Assembly (NCBI RefSeq): GCF_004346845.1
Contig: NZ_SMGI01000001.1
Coordinates: 777,116 to 841,115, forward strand
Source: Winogradskyella wandonensis
GTDB lineage: Bacteria; Bacteroidota; Bacteroidia; Flavobacteriales; Flavobacteriaceae
Reading direction: 5' to 3'
Length of the DNA: 64,000 bases
The translations under genes and the position numbers were made by a program. Positions 54,177 through 62,876 of the stretch are shown one piece after another (the stretch's first letter is position 1; the number at the start of each line of letters is the position of its first letter). Under the pieces are notes generated by a model. It was not told the origin of the DNA. It was given only the letters and a program-made list of their open reading frames with translations, and did no database searches.

Positions 54177-55016
54177 TTACTCTTCCTCGTTTTTCACGAT
54201 GGTAATTGCTGCTATTAAATCTTTAACGCTCATTTCTTTAAGCTCCTCGTCTGGAGCAAAAGGCAATAGTTTATCTTTAGAATAATAATATAATTTCCAT
54301 CGTTTCAATCTATATTCTAGTGCGGTAAAATTTTCTACCCAATCTCCAGAATTCAAATAAGTAACACTGCCTTTTTTGTTCGATTTAACTTCAATAGAAG
54401 GCTGATGGATATGTCCACAAATCACATAATTGTAATTATTCTCTATAGCTAAATCGGATGCTGTTTTTTCAAAATCCGAGATGTATTTAACAGCGCCTTT
54501 TATATTACTCTTAATTTTTTTTGAAAAAGAATAACGCTCTTTTCCACGTTTTTGCAAATACCAATTTACAAGGCGGTTTAAGACAATTAAAAAATCATAA
54601 CCCCAACCACCAAGTTTGGCTAACCACTTTGCTCTCTGAATAGAAATATCGAATACATCGCCATGAAAAATCCAAGTCTTTTTTCCGTCTAAATCAAGTA
54701 ACAATTTGTTAACAATAGAAATATTACCTATCTGGGTATTTGTAAATTTCCTTAGCATTTCGTCATGGTTTCCTGTCACGTAACTTACTTTAGTACCGTT
54801 GGCAGAAAAACTCATTATTTTCTTAATAACTTTAAGGTGCGACTTAGGGAAATAGCGTTTTTTAAATTGCCATATATCAATAATATCACCATTTAAAACA
54901 ATATGCTTGGGTTCAATGCTATTTAGATAATTCAGTAGTTTTTTGGCATTACATCCGAAAGTTCCCAAATGAACATCCGAAATAACAACAACATCTAGTT
55001 TTCGTTTTAGATTCAA
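54177..55016 (-). CDS. UDP-2,3-diacylglucosamine diphosphatase-like metallophosphoesterase
   Basis: A 279-residue calcineurin-like phosphoesterase with all metal motifs: SDVHLGTFG (residues 13-21), NGDIIDIW near 42, GNHDEML near 81 and CGHIHQPSIE near 203, plus His in IFHGDVFD. The size and motif spacing fit the LpxH-type enzyme that removes UMP to give lipid X in lipid A synthesis, agreeing with lptD nearby. Other phosphodiester substrates are possible. Its end abuts the FAD dehydrogenase stop. Confidence 0.85.
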   Translation of the reverse strand: MNLKRKLDVVVISDVHLGTFGCNAKKLLNYLNSIEPKHIVLNGDIIDIWQFKKRYFPKSHLKVIKKIMSFSANGTKVSYVTGNHDEMLRKFTNTQIGNISIVNKLLLDLDGKKTWIFHGDVFDISIQRAKWLAKLGGWGYDFLIVLNRLVNWYLQKRGKERYSFSKKIKSNIKGAVKYISDFEKTASDLAIENNYNYVICGHIHQPSIEVKSNKKGSVTYLNSGDWVENFTALEYRLKRWKLYYYSKDKLLPFAPDEELKEMSVKDLIAAITIVKNEEE

Positions 55017-55059
55017 ATCAATCGATTTTTATAGATGCAAATAACATACACCAATGTAT

Positions 55060-55093
55060 CTTAACCGTTAATCCATAATTAACTCTGGTTAAG
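55060..55093. promoter_or_regulatory. Long hairpin between the LpxH-like gene and aroC
   Basis: CTTAACC (55060-55066) pairs with GGTTAAG (55087-55093), and GTTAAT (55067-55072) with ATTAAC (55078-55083). This gives 13 bp with a 3-base bulge and a 5-base loop. It lies in the 188-base divergent spacer, 112 bases before aroC. No T run follows, so it is more likely an operator or leader element than a terminator. Confidence 0.4.
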
Positions 55094-55204
55094 GGAATTG
55101 TTATTAAAAAGTTACCAGTTAAAACTTAAACCGATTTGTAAAATTGATCTATGCATTTTAAATTGTATTCATAAAGAATTACATTAGCGTAAAATAAATT
55201 TTTA

Positions 55205-56275
55205 ATGGCAGGAAATTCCTTCGGAAAGTTATTTAAACTCACCACGTTTGGTGAATCGCATGGTAAAGCAATTGGTGGTGTTATAGACGGTTGTCCCGCT
55301 GGAATAACGCTCGATTTCGAAGCTATTCAGCACGAAATGAACCGTCGAAAACCAGGACAATCTAAAATTGTAACACAACGAAAGGAAGCGGACGAAGTTG
55401 AGTTTTATTCGGGTATTTTTGAAGGCAAAACAACAGGAACGCCTATAGGGTTTTTGATACATAATACAAACCAAAAGTCAAAAGACTATTCGCATATAAA
55501 AGATGTGTATCGCCCAAGCCATGCCGACTACACCTACGATAAAAAATATGGTGTGCGCGATTATCGCGGTGGCGGACGTAGTTCCGCACGAGAAACTGCC
55601 TGTAGAGTAGTGGCTGGTGCCATTGCAAAACAGTTTTTAAAGCACGTTAAGATAAACGCATTCACATCTTCGGTGGGTGATATTTTTATTGATAAGCCGT
55701 ATCAAGACTTAGATTTTTCTAAAATTGAATCTAATGACATTCGTTGTCCTGATGCAGCTACTGCTGAGAAAATGATTGCAAAAGTTTCCGAAGTAAAAAA
55801 ACAAGGGGATACGATTGGTGGTACTATTATGTGTGTCATTCAGAATGTTCCGGCAGGAATAGGCGAACCAGTTTTTGATAAACTCCATGCCGAATTAGGC
55901 AAGGCAATGTTATCTATAAATGCTGTAAAAGGTTTTGAATATGGCAGTGGTTTTTGTGGTGCTAAAATGAAAGGTAGCGAGCATAACGACAAGTTTAACG
56001 AAGATGGAAGCACGCAAACCAACTTATCTGGCGGTGTGCAAGGTGGCATAAGTAATGGCATGGATATCTATTTTAGAGTGGCATTTAAGCCAGTTGCCAC
56101 AACCTTGCAAAAGCAAGAAACTATAAATAGCTCAGGCGAAACTGTAGAGATGCAAGGTAAAGGACGTCACGACCCATGTGTCGTACCTCGTGCAGTACCT
56201 ATTGTCGAAGCTATGGCGGCATTGGTTATTGCAGATTATATGTTACTCAGACGACAAGAAACTAAGGATTGGTAG
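55205..56275 (+). CDS. aroC: Chorismate synthase
   Basis: A 356-residue enzyme, full length, starting [20 protein letters not shown] with the catalytic His in GESHG. It also shows [36 protein letters not shown] near residue 119 and [20 protein letters not shown] near the C-terminus. It converts EPSP to chorismate using reduced FMN. No other aro gene is adjacent. A lipoprotein gene follows five bases after the stop. Confidence 0.97.
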   Translation: MAGNSFGKLFKLTTFGESHGKAIGGVIDGCPAGITLDFEAIQHEMNRRKPGQSKIVTQRKEADEVEFYSGIFEGKTTGTPIGFLIHNTNQKSKDYSHIKDVYRPSHADYTYDKKYGVRDYRGGGRSSARETACRVVAGAIAKQFLKHVKINAFTSSVGDIFIDKPYQDLDFSKIESNDIRCPDAATAEKMIAKVSEVKKQGDTIGGTIMCVIQNVPAGIGEPVFDKLHAELGKAMLSINAVKGFEYGSGFCGAKMKGSEHNDKFNEDGSTQTNLSGGVQGGISNGMDIYFRVAFKPVATTLQKQETINSSGETVEMQGKGRHDPCVVPRAVPIVEAMAALVIADYMLLRRQETKDW

Positions 56276-56280
56276 TGTTT

Positions 56281-56871
56281 ATGCGTTTTTTTTTAATATT
56301 TTCTTTTATTTTTTTTCTAACATCTTGTGAGTCGGAAAAAGCAGATATGAATATTAATCTTCAAAAGATTAAATTTTTGAATAGAAATTTCCCAATTCCA
56401 AAAAGCTATAAGAGAATTTCAGTTGATGATTATATAAAAAAGATAAAAGATTCCTTGGGAAGAGATGCCTATACAGAAAGAGAAATTCAAAGATTCAAAG
56501 GTTTAAATCGTATTGGAGGACTTGTCGAAATATTTGCTGATACTTTAAATCACGAAAACAGTATTACTTTTCATCCCAATAATTATTTTAAAATGTCTAA
56601 AGAAATGCAACATATTTATACAAGTATGTTGGAAGATGCATTTGATGTAGATTATGAAACCTATGGTATAAAATATGAAAAAATTGAGAGTACCTTTTTA
56701 GATTACGGATTAGCTGAAATTATTAAAGTTAAGTTTAAAAAAGACTTCAACGAATTTAGTCATTATTTCACTCATTATGTAGTAAGTCACAACTTAAGGT
56801 CTTTTGGAGTAATAGTAAATAATAAAGAAAATATAGATTATCAAAGCATCTTTGACACTTATAAGTTATAA
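56281..56871 (+). CDS. Lipoprotein of unknown function
   Basis: The ATG at 56281 gives about 196 residues with a lipobox (FLTSC, Cys about residue 17); the longer TTG frame inside aroC is less likely. The mature part contains NFPIPKSYKRISVDDYI, an AYTEREIQRFKGL helix and FNEFSHYFTHYVVSHN. No family is recognised. Base composition is more AT-rich than aroC. It follows aroC by five bases and may only share its transcript. Confidence 0.65.
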   Translation: MRFFLIFSFIFFLTSCESEKADMNINLQKIKFLNRNFPIPKSYKRISVDDYIKKIKDSLGRDAYTEREIQRFKGLNRIGGLVEIFADTLNHENSITFHPNNYFKMSKEMQHIYTSMLEDAFDVDYETYGIKYEKIESTFLDYGLAEIIKVKFKKDFNEFSHYFTHYVVSHNLRSFGVIVNNKENIDYQSIFDTYKL

Positions 56872-56905
56872 TTTATTTAAAAAAGTTAAGCATTAGAAGG
56901 AAAAT

Positions 56906-58231
56906 ATGAAAAAACTAGCATTACACTGGAGGATTATTATAGGAATGGTTCTCGGAATCATTTTTGGTTTTATTATGAATAGCGTCAACGGACAGCAATT
57001 TGTAACCGATTGGATTGCGCCGTTTGGTACGATATTTATTAATCTTCTCAAGTTAATTGCAGTACCTTTAATATTAGCGTCTTTAATAAAAGGGATTTCA
57101 GATTTAAAAGACATTTCTAAGATTAAGGCTATGGGCTTACGTACCATCCTAATTTATGTAGGGACAACTTTGGTAGCTATTGTTATTGGTCTATCAATCG
57201 TAAATATTGTAAAACCAGGAACTGGGATGCCTCAAGACACCATCGAGAACATTAAATTAAAATATGAGAACGATGCCGGAGTTACAGATAAATTAGTAAA
57301 GGCGAGTGCACAAAAAGATGCAGGTCCGTTGCAGGCTTTGGTAGATATTTTTCCAAGTAATATTTTTCAATCTATGGCAGATGCAAGCATGTTACAAGTC
57401 ATTTTCTTTGCCTTATTTGTTGGAATTTGTCTTTTACTCATAGGCGAAAAGAAAGCGAAACCCATGATTGATATTTTTGATTCCTTAAACGAGGTCGTCA
57501 TGAAAATGGTCGACTTAATCATGCTTTTTGCACCTTATGCTGTATTTGCGCTTATGGCTAATGTTATTATCGCTTTTGATGATACCACCATCTTAGTTAA
57601 ACTGCTACAATATGCGTTCTGTGTTGTTGGCGGATTAGTACTTATGATTGGCTTTTATATGCTTTTGGTTAAAGTTTATGGCAAAAAATCCCCGATGTGG
57701 TTTTTAAGTAAAATTAGTCCAGCACAGCTATTGGCTTTTTCTACAAGTAGTAGTGCGGCAACCTTACCCGTAACTATGGAACGTGTGGAGGAGCATGTTG
57801 GCGTAGACAAAGAGGTTTCGGGCTTTGTACTTCCAGTAGGCGCTACCGTTAATATGGATGGCACAAGTTTGTATCAAGGCATTGCAGCTGTATTTATTAT
57901 GCAGGTTATTTGGCCAGAAGGACTATCATTTACCAATCAGTTGGTTATTGTTTTTACCGCATTATTAGCGTCTATCGGTTCTGCGGCTGTACCAAGTGCT
58001 GGTATGGTAATGTTAGTTATAGTCTTAGAATCTATAAATTTCCCGTCAGAATTGTTACCGATAGGTTTAGCATTGATTTTTGCTGTAGACAGGCCTTTAG
58101 ATATGTGTAGAACCGTAGTTAATGTTACAGGAGACGCTACAGTGTCGCTGCTCGTTGCAAAATCTTTAGGAAAACTCCATGATAATCCAAAACCCAAGGA
58201 ATGGGATGATAATTATGAGGCTGTAAAATAA
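56906..58231 (+). CDS. Dicarboxylate/amino acid:cation symporter (DAACS family)
   Basis: A 441-residue transporter with about eight membrane segments and two re-entrant loops. It carries the serine-rich motif FSTSSSAATLPVTM near residue 277 and NMDGTSLYQGIAAVF near 315, and ends with PLDMCRTVVNVTGDAT, which holds the substrate Asp and Asn of the GltP/GltPh family. It imports glutamate, aspartate or C4-dicarboxylates with protons or sodium. It lies 34 bases after the lipoprotein gene. Which substrate it takes is not decided by the sequence seen. Confidence 0.93.
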   Translation: MKKLALHWRIIIGMVLGIIFGFIMNSVNGQQFVTDWIAPFGTIFINLLKLIAVPLILASLIKGISDLKDISKIKAMGLRTILIYVGTTLVAIVIGLSIVNIVKPGTGMPQDTIENIKLKYENDAGVTDKLVKASAQKDAGPLQALVDIFPSNIFQSMADASMLQVIFFALFVGICLLLIGEKKAKPMIDIFDSLNEVVMKMVDLIMLFAPYAVFALMANVIIAFDDTTILVKLLQYAFCVVGGLVLMIGFYMLLVKVYGKKSPMWFLSKISPAQLLAFSTSSSAATLPVTMERVEEHVGVDKEVSGFVLPVGATVNMDGTSLYQGIAAVFIMQVIWPEGLSFTNQLVIVFTALLASIGSAAVPSAGMVMLVIVLESINFPSELLPIGLALIFAVDRPLDMCRTVVNVTGDATVSLLVAKSLGKLHDNPKPKEWDDNYEAVK

Positions 58232-58269
58232 GCAGAGAACACATTTTTTCCTAAGAAAATATATTGAAT

Positions 58270-58349
58270 CGCTTTACGCTAGGTGACGTCGAAGCGTTCT
58301 AAAAAACACCAGTTTGAATTTTTAAGTGAAAAACGCTAGGGATTTTCAC
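58270..58349 (+). promoter_or_regulatory. Leader with two hairpins sharing the loop motif ACGCTAGG
   Basis: The motif ACGCTAGG occurs at 58276-58283 and 58333-58340. The first lies in the loop of CGCTT/AAGCG (58270-58274 with 58292-58296), a weak 5-bp stem. The second lies in the loop of GTGAAAA/TTTTCAC (58326-58332 with 58343-58349), a 7-bp stem. Both lie in the 187-base spacer before the ATP-grasp operon and could be protein or RNA binding sites. Confidence 0.4.
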
Positions 58350-58418
58350 ATTCAGTTTTACCAACTAAATAAAAGTTAGTATCTTTTCCTTTCATTTTTT
58401 AAAAACCAACCAAATACT

Positions 58419-59456
58419 ATGAATATTTGCTTTATAATGTATCCTTGGGAAAAAATAGACCCTGAAAACGATACCAGCTTAGCGCTTATAAAAGAATGTG
58501 TAAAACGAGGCCATGGCGTCGCTACTTGTACACCTGCCAATTTAACGATACGTGATAGCGTGACTAATGCTTTTTGTACTGTTGTTGGTCGTATGGATAA
58601 GGTTCCTACTTCACTTAAAGCATTTTATAATAAAGCAAAATTACGTGAAGAAATGTTGCCTTTGGCTGGTTTTGATGCCATATTTTTTAGAGCAAATCCA
58701 CCGCTAGACCCGTTAATGCTTAACTTTTTAGATTCTGTAAAAGATGATGTTTTTATCGTTAATTCATTGCAGGGTATGCGGGAAGCCAACAATAAATTAT
58801 ATACGGCAGCTTTTGGTGATGCGCATAGCAATATTATTCCAAATACCCACGTATCAAAGAATAAGGAGTATTTAATAAAGCAGATTAAAGAATCAAAGTC
58901 AGATAAAATGATTCTAAAGCCATTAAACGGATTTGGTGGTTCAGGCGTAATTCTAATAGAAAAATCAGCGATGAACAATATTAATTCGCTATTGGATTTT
59001 TACATCAGTGCTGGCGAAGGTGAATCTAATTATGTTATTCTTCAAGATTATATCGAAGGTGCCGATAAGGGCGATGTTAGAATTTTAATGCTTAATGGTG
59101 AAGCCGTTGGTGCAATGAAACGTGTTCCTGGTAATGATGACCACCGCTCAAATGTTTCTGCTGGCGGTTCTGTGCAGCGACATACTTTAACAAAAGAAGA
59201 AAAGGCCTTGTGCAGACAAATAGGACCTAAGCTTGTAAAAGATGGCTTGTATTTTGTTGGAATAGATGTTATTGGTGGAAAGTTGGTAGAAGTAAATGTA
59301 ATGTCTCCTGGCGGTATTACTTACATCAATAAAGTTTATAAAAACAAACGAAAAGTAGAGGAGAAGGTTATCGATTTTCTTGAAAGTAAAGTCTTAGATA
59401 ATCTTGAAGCATTTAATAGACGTACCCGATTACGGAAGACTGTAGAAGATGCTTAG
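58419..59456 (+). CDS. ATP-grasp ligase (RimK/glutathione synthetase-like)
   Basis: A 345-residue ATP-grasp enzyme. The N-terminal domain starts MNICFIMYPWEKIDPENDTS. The ATP-binding part has MILKPLNGFGGSGVILIEKS near residue 164, VILQDYIEGADKGDVRILML near 205 and the metal-binding EVNVMSPGGITYINKVY near 291. It should form an amide bond between a carboxylate and an amine using ATP. Homologues are often named glutathione synthetase, but BshA in this window suggests bacillithiol as the thiol, and the downstream FGase and DUF1704 genes point to a peptide-modifying pathway. It heads the cluster; the next gene starts 124 bases later. Confidence 0.85.
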   Translation: MNICFIMYPWEKIDPENDTSLALIKECVKRGHGVATCTPANLTIRDSVTNAFCTVVGRMDKVPTSLKAFYNKAKLREEMLPLAGFDAIFFRANPPLDPLMLNFLDSVKDDVFIVNSLQGMREANNKLYTAAFGDAHSNIIPNTHVSKNKEYLIKQIKESKSDKMILKPLNGFGGSGVILIEKSAMNNINSLLDFYISAGEGESNYVILQDYIEGADKGDVRILMLNGEAVGAMKRVPGNDDHRSNVSAGGSVQRHTLTKEEKALCRQIGPKLVKDGLYFVGIDVIGGKLVEVNVMSPGGITYINKVYKNKRKVEEKVIDFLESKVLDNLEAFNRRTRLRKTVEDA

Positions 59457-59462
59457 AGAGTA

Positions 59463-59488
59463 AGCAGTATTCAGTAGCAGTATTCAGA
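59463..59488 (+). repeat. Tandem 13-base repeat
   Basis: AGCAGTATTCAGT is followed directly by AGCAGTATTCAGA just after the ATP-grasp stop. It is a simple duplication of no obvious function. Confidence 0.6.
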
Positions 59489-59579
59489 AAAATACCGTGG
59501 TTATTAGTAATTTGTAAAATCGACTTGCCGTCAAGATGCAACTGAAGCTCAAAGTTTTAATTTTTTTATCTGTTTCCAT

Positions 59580-60410
59580 ATGAAAGGCATTAATCTTAAT
59601 TCTTCTTTAGTTTCAGTTGAATGGCTTAATGCTAACATTGAAGCGGAAAATCTCGTTGTTCTTGATGCTACAATTCCTAAAGTGTCTGGTTCTGGTGTAG
59701 AAAACACGATTGGTTACATTCCAAAATCTCGGTTTTTTGATATTAAAAATAAATTCAGTGCAGTTGATGCCCAGTTTCCGAATACGATTCCAAGTAAAAA
59801 TCAATTTCAAACTGAAGCTAGAAATTTAGGAGTTAATTCTAGTTCTTGTATTGTTATTTACGACCAACACGGTATATATTCTAGCGCTCGCGCTTGGTGG
59901 CTTTTTAGATATTTTGGTCATAAAAACGTGGCTGTTTTAAATGGTGGTTTACCAGAATGGCATAAGATGGGATTTTTAACGGTTAAGCATTATTCGGATG
60001 CTACAGACAAAGGCGATTTTAACCCAAAATTAAACGCTTCATTGTTTACAGATTTTAATGGCGTATCAAATTTTTCAAAATGTGCCGATGTCCAGATTAT
60101 AGATGCGCGCCCAAAAAAACGATTTTCTGGTGAAATTCCAGAACCTAGAGCAGGATTAAGAAGCGGAACAATTCCTAATTCCGTAAATTTACCTTACACC
60201 GAATTGCTAGATGGTCACAAGCTTAAATCGAAAAAAGAATTGAAAGGACTGTTCAATTCAATTTCAGACAAAAATAAAACGCTAGTCTTTAGCTGCGGCT
60301 CTGGTATTACAGCTTGTAATTTAGCCTTAGGCGCTACAATCGCTGATTATAACGATATCGTTGTTTACGACGGTTCATGGACGGAATACGGAACACTAAC
60401 AGAACAATAA
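59580..60410 (+). CDS. Rhodanese-type sulfurtransferase
   Basis: A 276-residue two-domain rhodanese: SVEWLNANIEAENLVVLDAT, CIVIYDQHGIYSSARAWW and PLHG-type substrate regions, with the active loop CGSGITA (Cys near residue 239). This is the mercaptopyruvate sulfurtransferase form (CGSGVTA type) rather than the thiosulfate form (CRKGVT). It could supply sulfane sulfur from mercaptopyruvate. The stop overlaps the next ATG by one base (TAATG), linking it to the FGase/DUF1704 operon. Confidence 0.88.
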   Translation: MKGINLNSSLVSVEWLNANIEAENLVVLDATIPKVSGSGVENTIGYIPKSRFFDIKNKFSAVDAQFPNTIPSKNQFQTEARNLGVNSSSCIVIYDQHGIYSSARAWWLFRYFGHKNVAVLNGGLPEWHKMGFLTVKHYSDATDKGDFNPKLNASLFTDFNGVSNFSKCADVQIIDARPKKRFSGEIPEPRAGLRSGTIPNSVNLPYTELLDGHKLKSKKELKGLFNSISDKNKTLVFSCGSGITACNLALGATIADYNDIVVYDGSWTEYGTLTEQ

Positions 60411-60739
60411 TGGAAGCACCTAATTGGACAAAAGAAGAACTTATTGCATATACTTTACTATATGCAGCGCACTCCGATTTTAAAGAAGATAATAAGGAGC
60501 GAAATGTTATTATTTCTAAAGTAGATATGCAAACCTTTCAAAAAATTCATGATGAGTTTTCGAAGGATAATGACTTTCAGAGTATTCAAAAGATATTAGC
60601 TTCTGTCGAGAAGCATAACTACTCCAAGGATGCTCTTGAACAAATGTTGGCTGACATCAAAGGTTTATTTTTTGCTGATGGTGATTTTGATATCAGAGAA
60701 CATTCAATGCTATTATTTCTAAAACGTATTTTAAAATAA
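60410..60739 (+). CDS. Small acidic helical protein, possibly TerB-like
   Basis: From the ATG at 60410 the product is 109 residues (MEAPNWTKEELIAYTLLYAA), all-helical, ending with FFADGDFDIREHSMLLFLKR, a DG-containing stretch reminiscent of TerB-fold proteins. The resemblance is by eye and weak. It begins in the stop of the sulfurtransferase and its stop directly abuts the FGase start, so it is translationally coupled on both sides. Its constant place in the operon suggests an accessory subunit. Confidence 0.55.
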   Translation: MEAPNWTKEELIAYTLLYAAHSDFKEDNKERNVIISKVDMQTFQKIHDEFSKDNDFQSIQKILASVEKHNYSKDALEQMLADIKGLFFADGDFDIREHSMLLFLKRILK

Positions 60740-61570
60740 ATGGAAAGACTTTCAGTTTCAAAAATCATCGAAAACATTAATAATGAGGTGTGTTTTCATG
60801 CAGTAGCGGATGATTATTCGTTTACCTTAAAAATTGATAAGTATGTACATTATGCCTGTGGCGCGGTACATGACGGACATCAATTCCGAAAGGAATTATG
60901 GGACAATTGCTTGCATACAGAATATGAGCGTTGGTACGAAGAAGACCCAGAAACTAAGGCCATGATTGCTTCACATCCTATTGTAATTGCAGGATGTGAC
61001 TCTCGTTTTGAGTATGATTTGAATCGTACACCAGAAGAGGCCGTTTTTGAAACGGCTTGGGGCAAACAGCTCTGGAAAACGCCACTTCCTGATACTCAAA
61101 AAAAAGTAAGTCAGCAAAAGCACGCCAATTTTTACAAGGTCGTTGCTGCTTTAATATCTAAACTCGAAGAAAAGTTTGGTATTTGTATTGTTTACGATAT
61201 GCACAGCTACAATTGGCAGCGTTGGGATAGAGAAGTACCTACTTGGAATTTGGGCACCTCTAATGTCGATAACGAGCGCTTTGGTACTTGCATCGAAGAT
61301 TGGAGGAAAGCGCTAGCAACAATACATTTGCCACATGGTATTAAGCAAACATCCGCTATAAATAATACGTTTTATGGAAATGGGTATTTCTTAAAATTTA
61401 TTACGCAGAACTTTAAAAATACACTAGTTTTGGCAACCGAAATCGCAAAAGTGTATTGCGATGAATATAACCAAATCATATATCCAGAAGTTGTGTCTGC
61501 TGTAGAAAAACAACTAAAAGTTATTTTACCTAAGCACGCTTCGGATTTTTACAATGCGTTTTCTAGCTAA
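60740..61570 (+). CDS. N-formylglutamate amidohydrolase-like enzyme
   Basis: A 276-residue protein of the FGase fold with VHDGHQFRKELW near residue 44, IAGCDSRFEYDLNRTPEEA near 82-100, IVYDMHSYNWQR near 149-160 and a late NGYFLKFITQN. The metal and substrate residues (His, Asp, Arg) are kept. The classical enzyme cleaves N-formylglutamate in histidine breakdown, but no hut genes are present. With ATP-grasp and DUF1704 neighbours it more likely acts on a related glutamyl or acyl-amide bond. It abuts both neighbours with zero spacing. Confidence 0.85.
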   Translation: MERLSVSKIIENINNEVCFHAVADDYSFTLKIDKYVHYACGAVHDGHQFRKELWDNCLHTEYERWYEEDPETKAMIASHPIVIAGCDSRFEYDLNRTPEEAVFETAWGKQLWKTPLPDTQKKVSQQKHANFYKVVAALISKLEEKFGICIVYDMHSYNWQRWDREVPTWNLGTSNVDNERFGTCIEDWRKALATIHLPHGIKQTSAINNTFYGNGYFLKFITQNFKNTLVLATEIAKVYCDEYNQIIYPEVVSAVEKQLKVILPKHASDFYNAFSS

Positions 61571-62728
61571 ATGGCACAAATAAAAACCACATCAGAGTTT
61601 CAAGAGCTATTTGATATCGATGCCAATCTAGATAGATTGGTAAAGAATATCGAATTACTTAATTATATAAATCCCTTAAATATAACTGCGGAAAAAAAGA
61701 AGTTTTTCTCGTCTAAATATACTTACGAGCCAGAATTTAAGTATCCTAAGATTAAATTTAATGGGTATAAACTTCATCGTTTATTCTTTTCACAGCGTTT
61801 AGAGCGCATAGAAGATGATGATATCCGGCAGCTGTACGAAGACATTATTTACGAATATTCAGGATTGATAGAATGCATAGAAACTATAGGTCAAGGCCGA
61901 AAATTCTATTACAACAGTCTAAAAAGTTTTGGAACGCCAACAGAGAATGACATCGAAAACGCCAAATTTATTCTACGTTTTGATGATGTAGAGGACGCCG
62001 ATTTAGAGCCTGTTCACGATGTAGATTACGCCAAGTCCTATTTCGAGGACTACGCTAAGCGTTATGATTTTAATTATAATTTAAAGATAAGTAATAACAT
62101 TTCTGCAGCTGCAATGGTTCTGAATAATACGCAGACTTTAGTATTACGGAAAAATCATAAGTTTAGTAATAATCAGCTTAAGGTTTTAGCAAATCATGAA
62201 ATAGGTGTGCACATGGTAACAACATTTAATGGTTTATCTCAGCCACTAAAAGTATTTTCGAATGGTTTTCCTAATAATGTAGAAACTCAAGAAGGCTTGG
62301 CTGTTTATGCAGAGTATATGAGTGGTTCTTTAACCATGTTTCGCCTAAGAGAATTGGCATTTAGAGTGATAGCAGCGGATAGTTTAAGTAAAGGTTATAG
62401 CTTTGCCGATACGTTCGATTTGTTACATAGGCATCATAAGTTAGAACGTAATAAAGCCTTTAGTATTACACAACGCATTCATCGTGGAGGTGGTTTTACT
62501 AAAGATTTTTTGTACTTAACAGGACTGCGAAACGTCTTTAAATATGCTAACGAACACCACGACTTAGGTAAGCTATTAATGGGAAAAGTAAGTATGTCTT
62601 ACCTGCCGACAATAGAAAAACTTCTAGATTTAGGTTTAGCAATACCACCGATACATCTTACAGATGCTTATAAAATAAATAACAATACTAATACTAATTT
62701 AGATTTTATCCTTAGCGGCTTAAAATAA
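61571..62728 (+). CDS. DUF1704/QEGLA-motif metallopeptidase-like protein
   Basis: A 385-residue protein with the zincin motif NHEIGVHMVTTFNGL (HExxH near residue 208) and NVETQEGLAVYAEYMSGS (QEGLA near 239), the hallmark of the family annotated as flavohemoglobin-expression-modulating. The eukaryotic DUF1704 member MATCAP is a metallocarboxypeptidase that removes the C-terminal tyrosine of tubulin. Here it may trim the C-terminus of a protein or peptide made by the ATP-grasp ligase. It abuts the FGase stop. Its own stop lies next to the structured RNA region. Confidence 0.88.
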   Translation: MAQIKTTSEFQELFDIDANLDRLVKNIELLNYINPLNITAEKKKFFSSKYTYEPEFKYPKIKFNGYKLHRLFFSQRLERIEDDDIRQLYEDIIYEYSGLIECIETIGQGRKFYYNSLKSFGTPTENDIENAKFILRFDDVEDADLEPVHDVDYAKSYFEDYAKRYDFNYNLKISNNISAAAMVLNNTQTLVLRKNHKFSNNQLKVLANHEIGVHMVTTFNGLSQPLKVFSNGFPNNVETQEGLAVYAEYMSGSLTMFRLRELAFRVIAADSLSKGYSFADTFDLLHRHHKLERNKAFSITQRIHRGGGFTKDFLYLTGLRNVFKYANEHHDLGKLLMGKVSMSYLPTIEKLLDLGLAIPPIHLTDAYKINNNTNTNLDFILSGLK

Positions 62729-62876
62729 GAAAACCTCAAAGCCAGATAGTATTGTCTACCATTTTTCAATGATACTTACGATAGGGTAGACTTGCCATAT
62801 TGAAAGAGCTTGATTCGTTCCTATCTAACTGAAGATAGGCTCAAGCTAACATTATCTAGCTTTGAGGTTTGTTACT
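62719..62876 (-). ncRNA. Candidate structured non-coding RNA with a pseudoknot
   Basis: This lies in a 286-base spacer between convergent genes. The closing stem pairs 62731-62748 with 62853-62870: 17 Watson-Crick pairs plus one C/A mismatch on the plus strand, which becomes a U-G wobble on the minus strand. Inside are GTCTACC/GGTAGAC (62754-62760 with 62785-62791), a pseudoknot TTTCAAT/ATTGAAA (62764-62770 with 62799-62805), and a hairpin AGCTTGA/TCAAGCT (62807-62813 with 62841-62847) continued by CCTATCT/AGATAGG (62820-62826 with 62833-62839). A minus-strand near-consensus TACTTTTTG lies at 62891-62883 and a T-rich tail follows the stem. I cannot match it to a known RNA family. Confidence 0.55.

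Noticed and set aside
62731-62870. Simple rho-independent terminator for the convergent genes
   Set aside because: The stem encloses over 100 bases with several internal helices, unlike a terminator, although the T-rich tail could end a minus-strand RNA.
62719-62876. Retron msr-msd, tmRNA, RNase P RNA or SRP RNA
   Set aside because: No reverse transcriptase is near, and the conserved sequence blocks of tmRNA, RNase P and SRP RNA are not seen.
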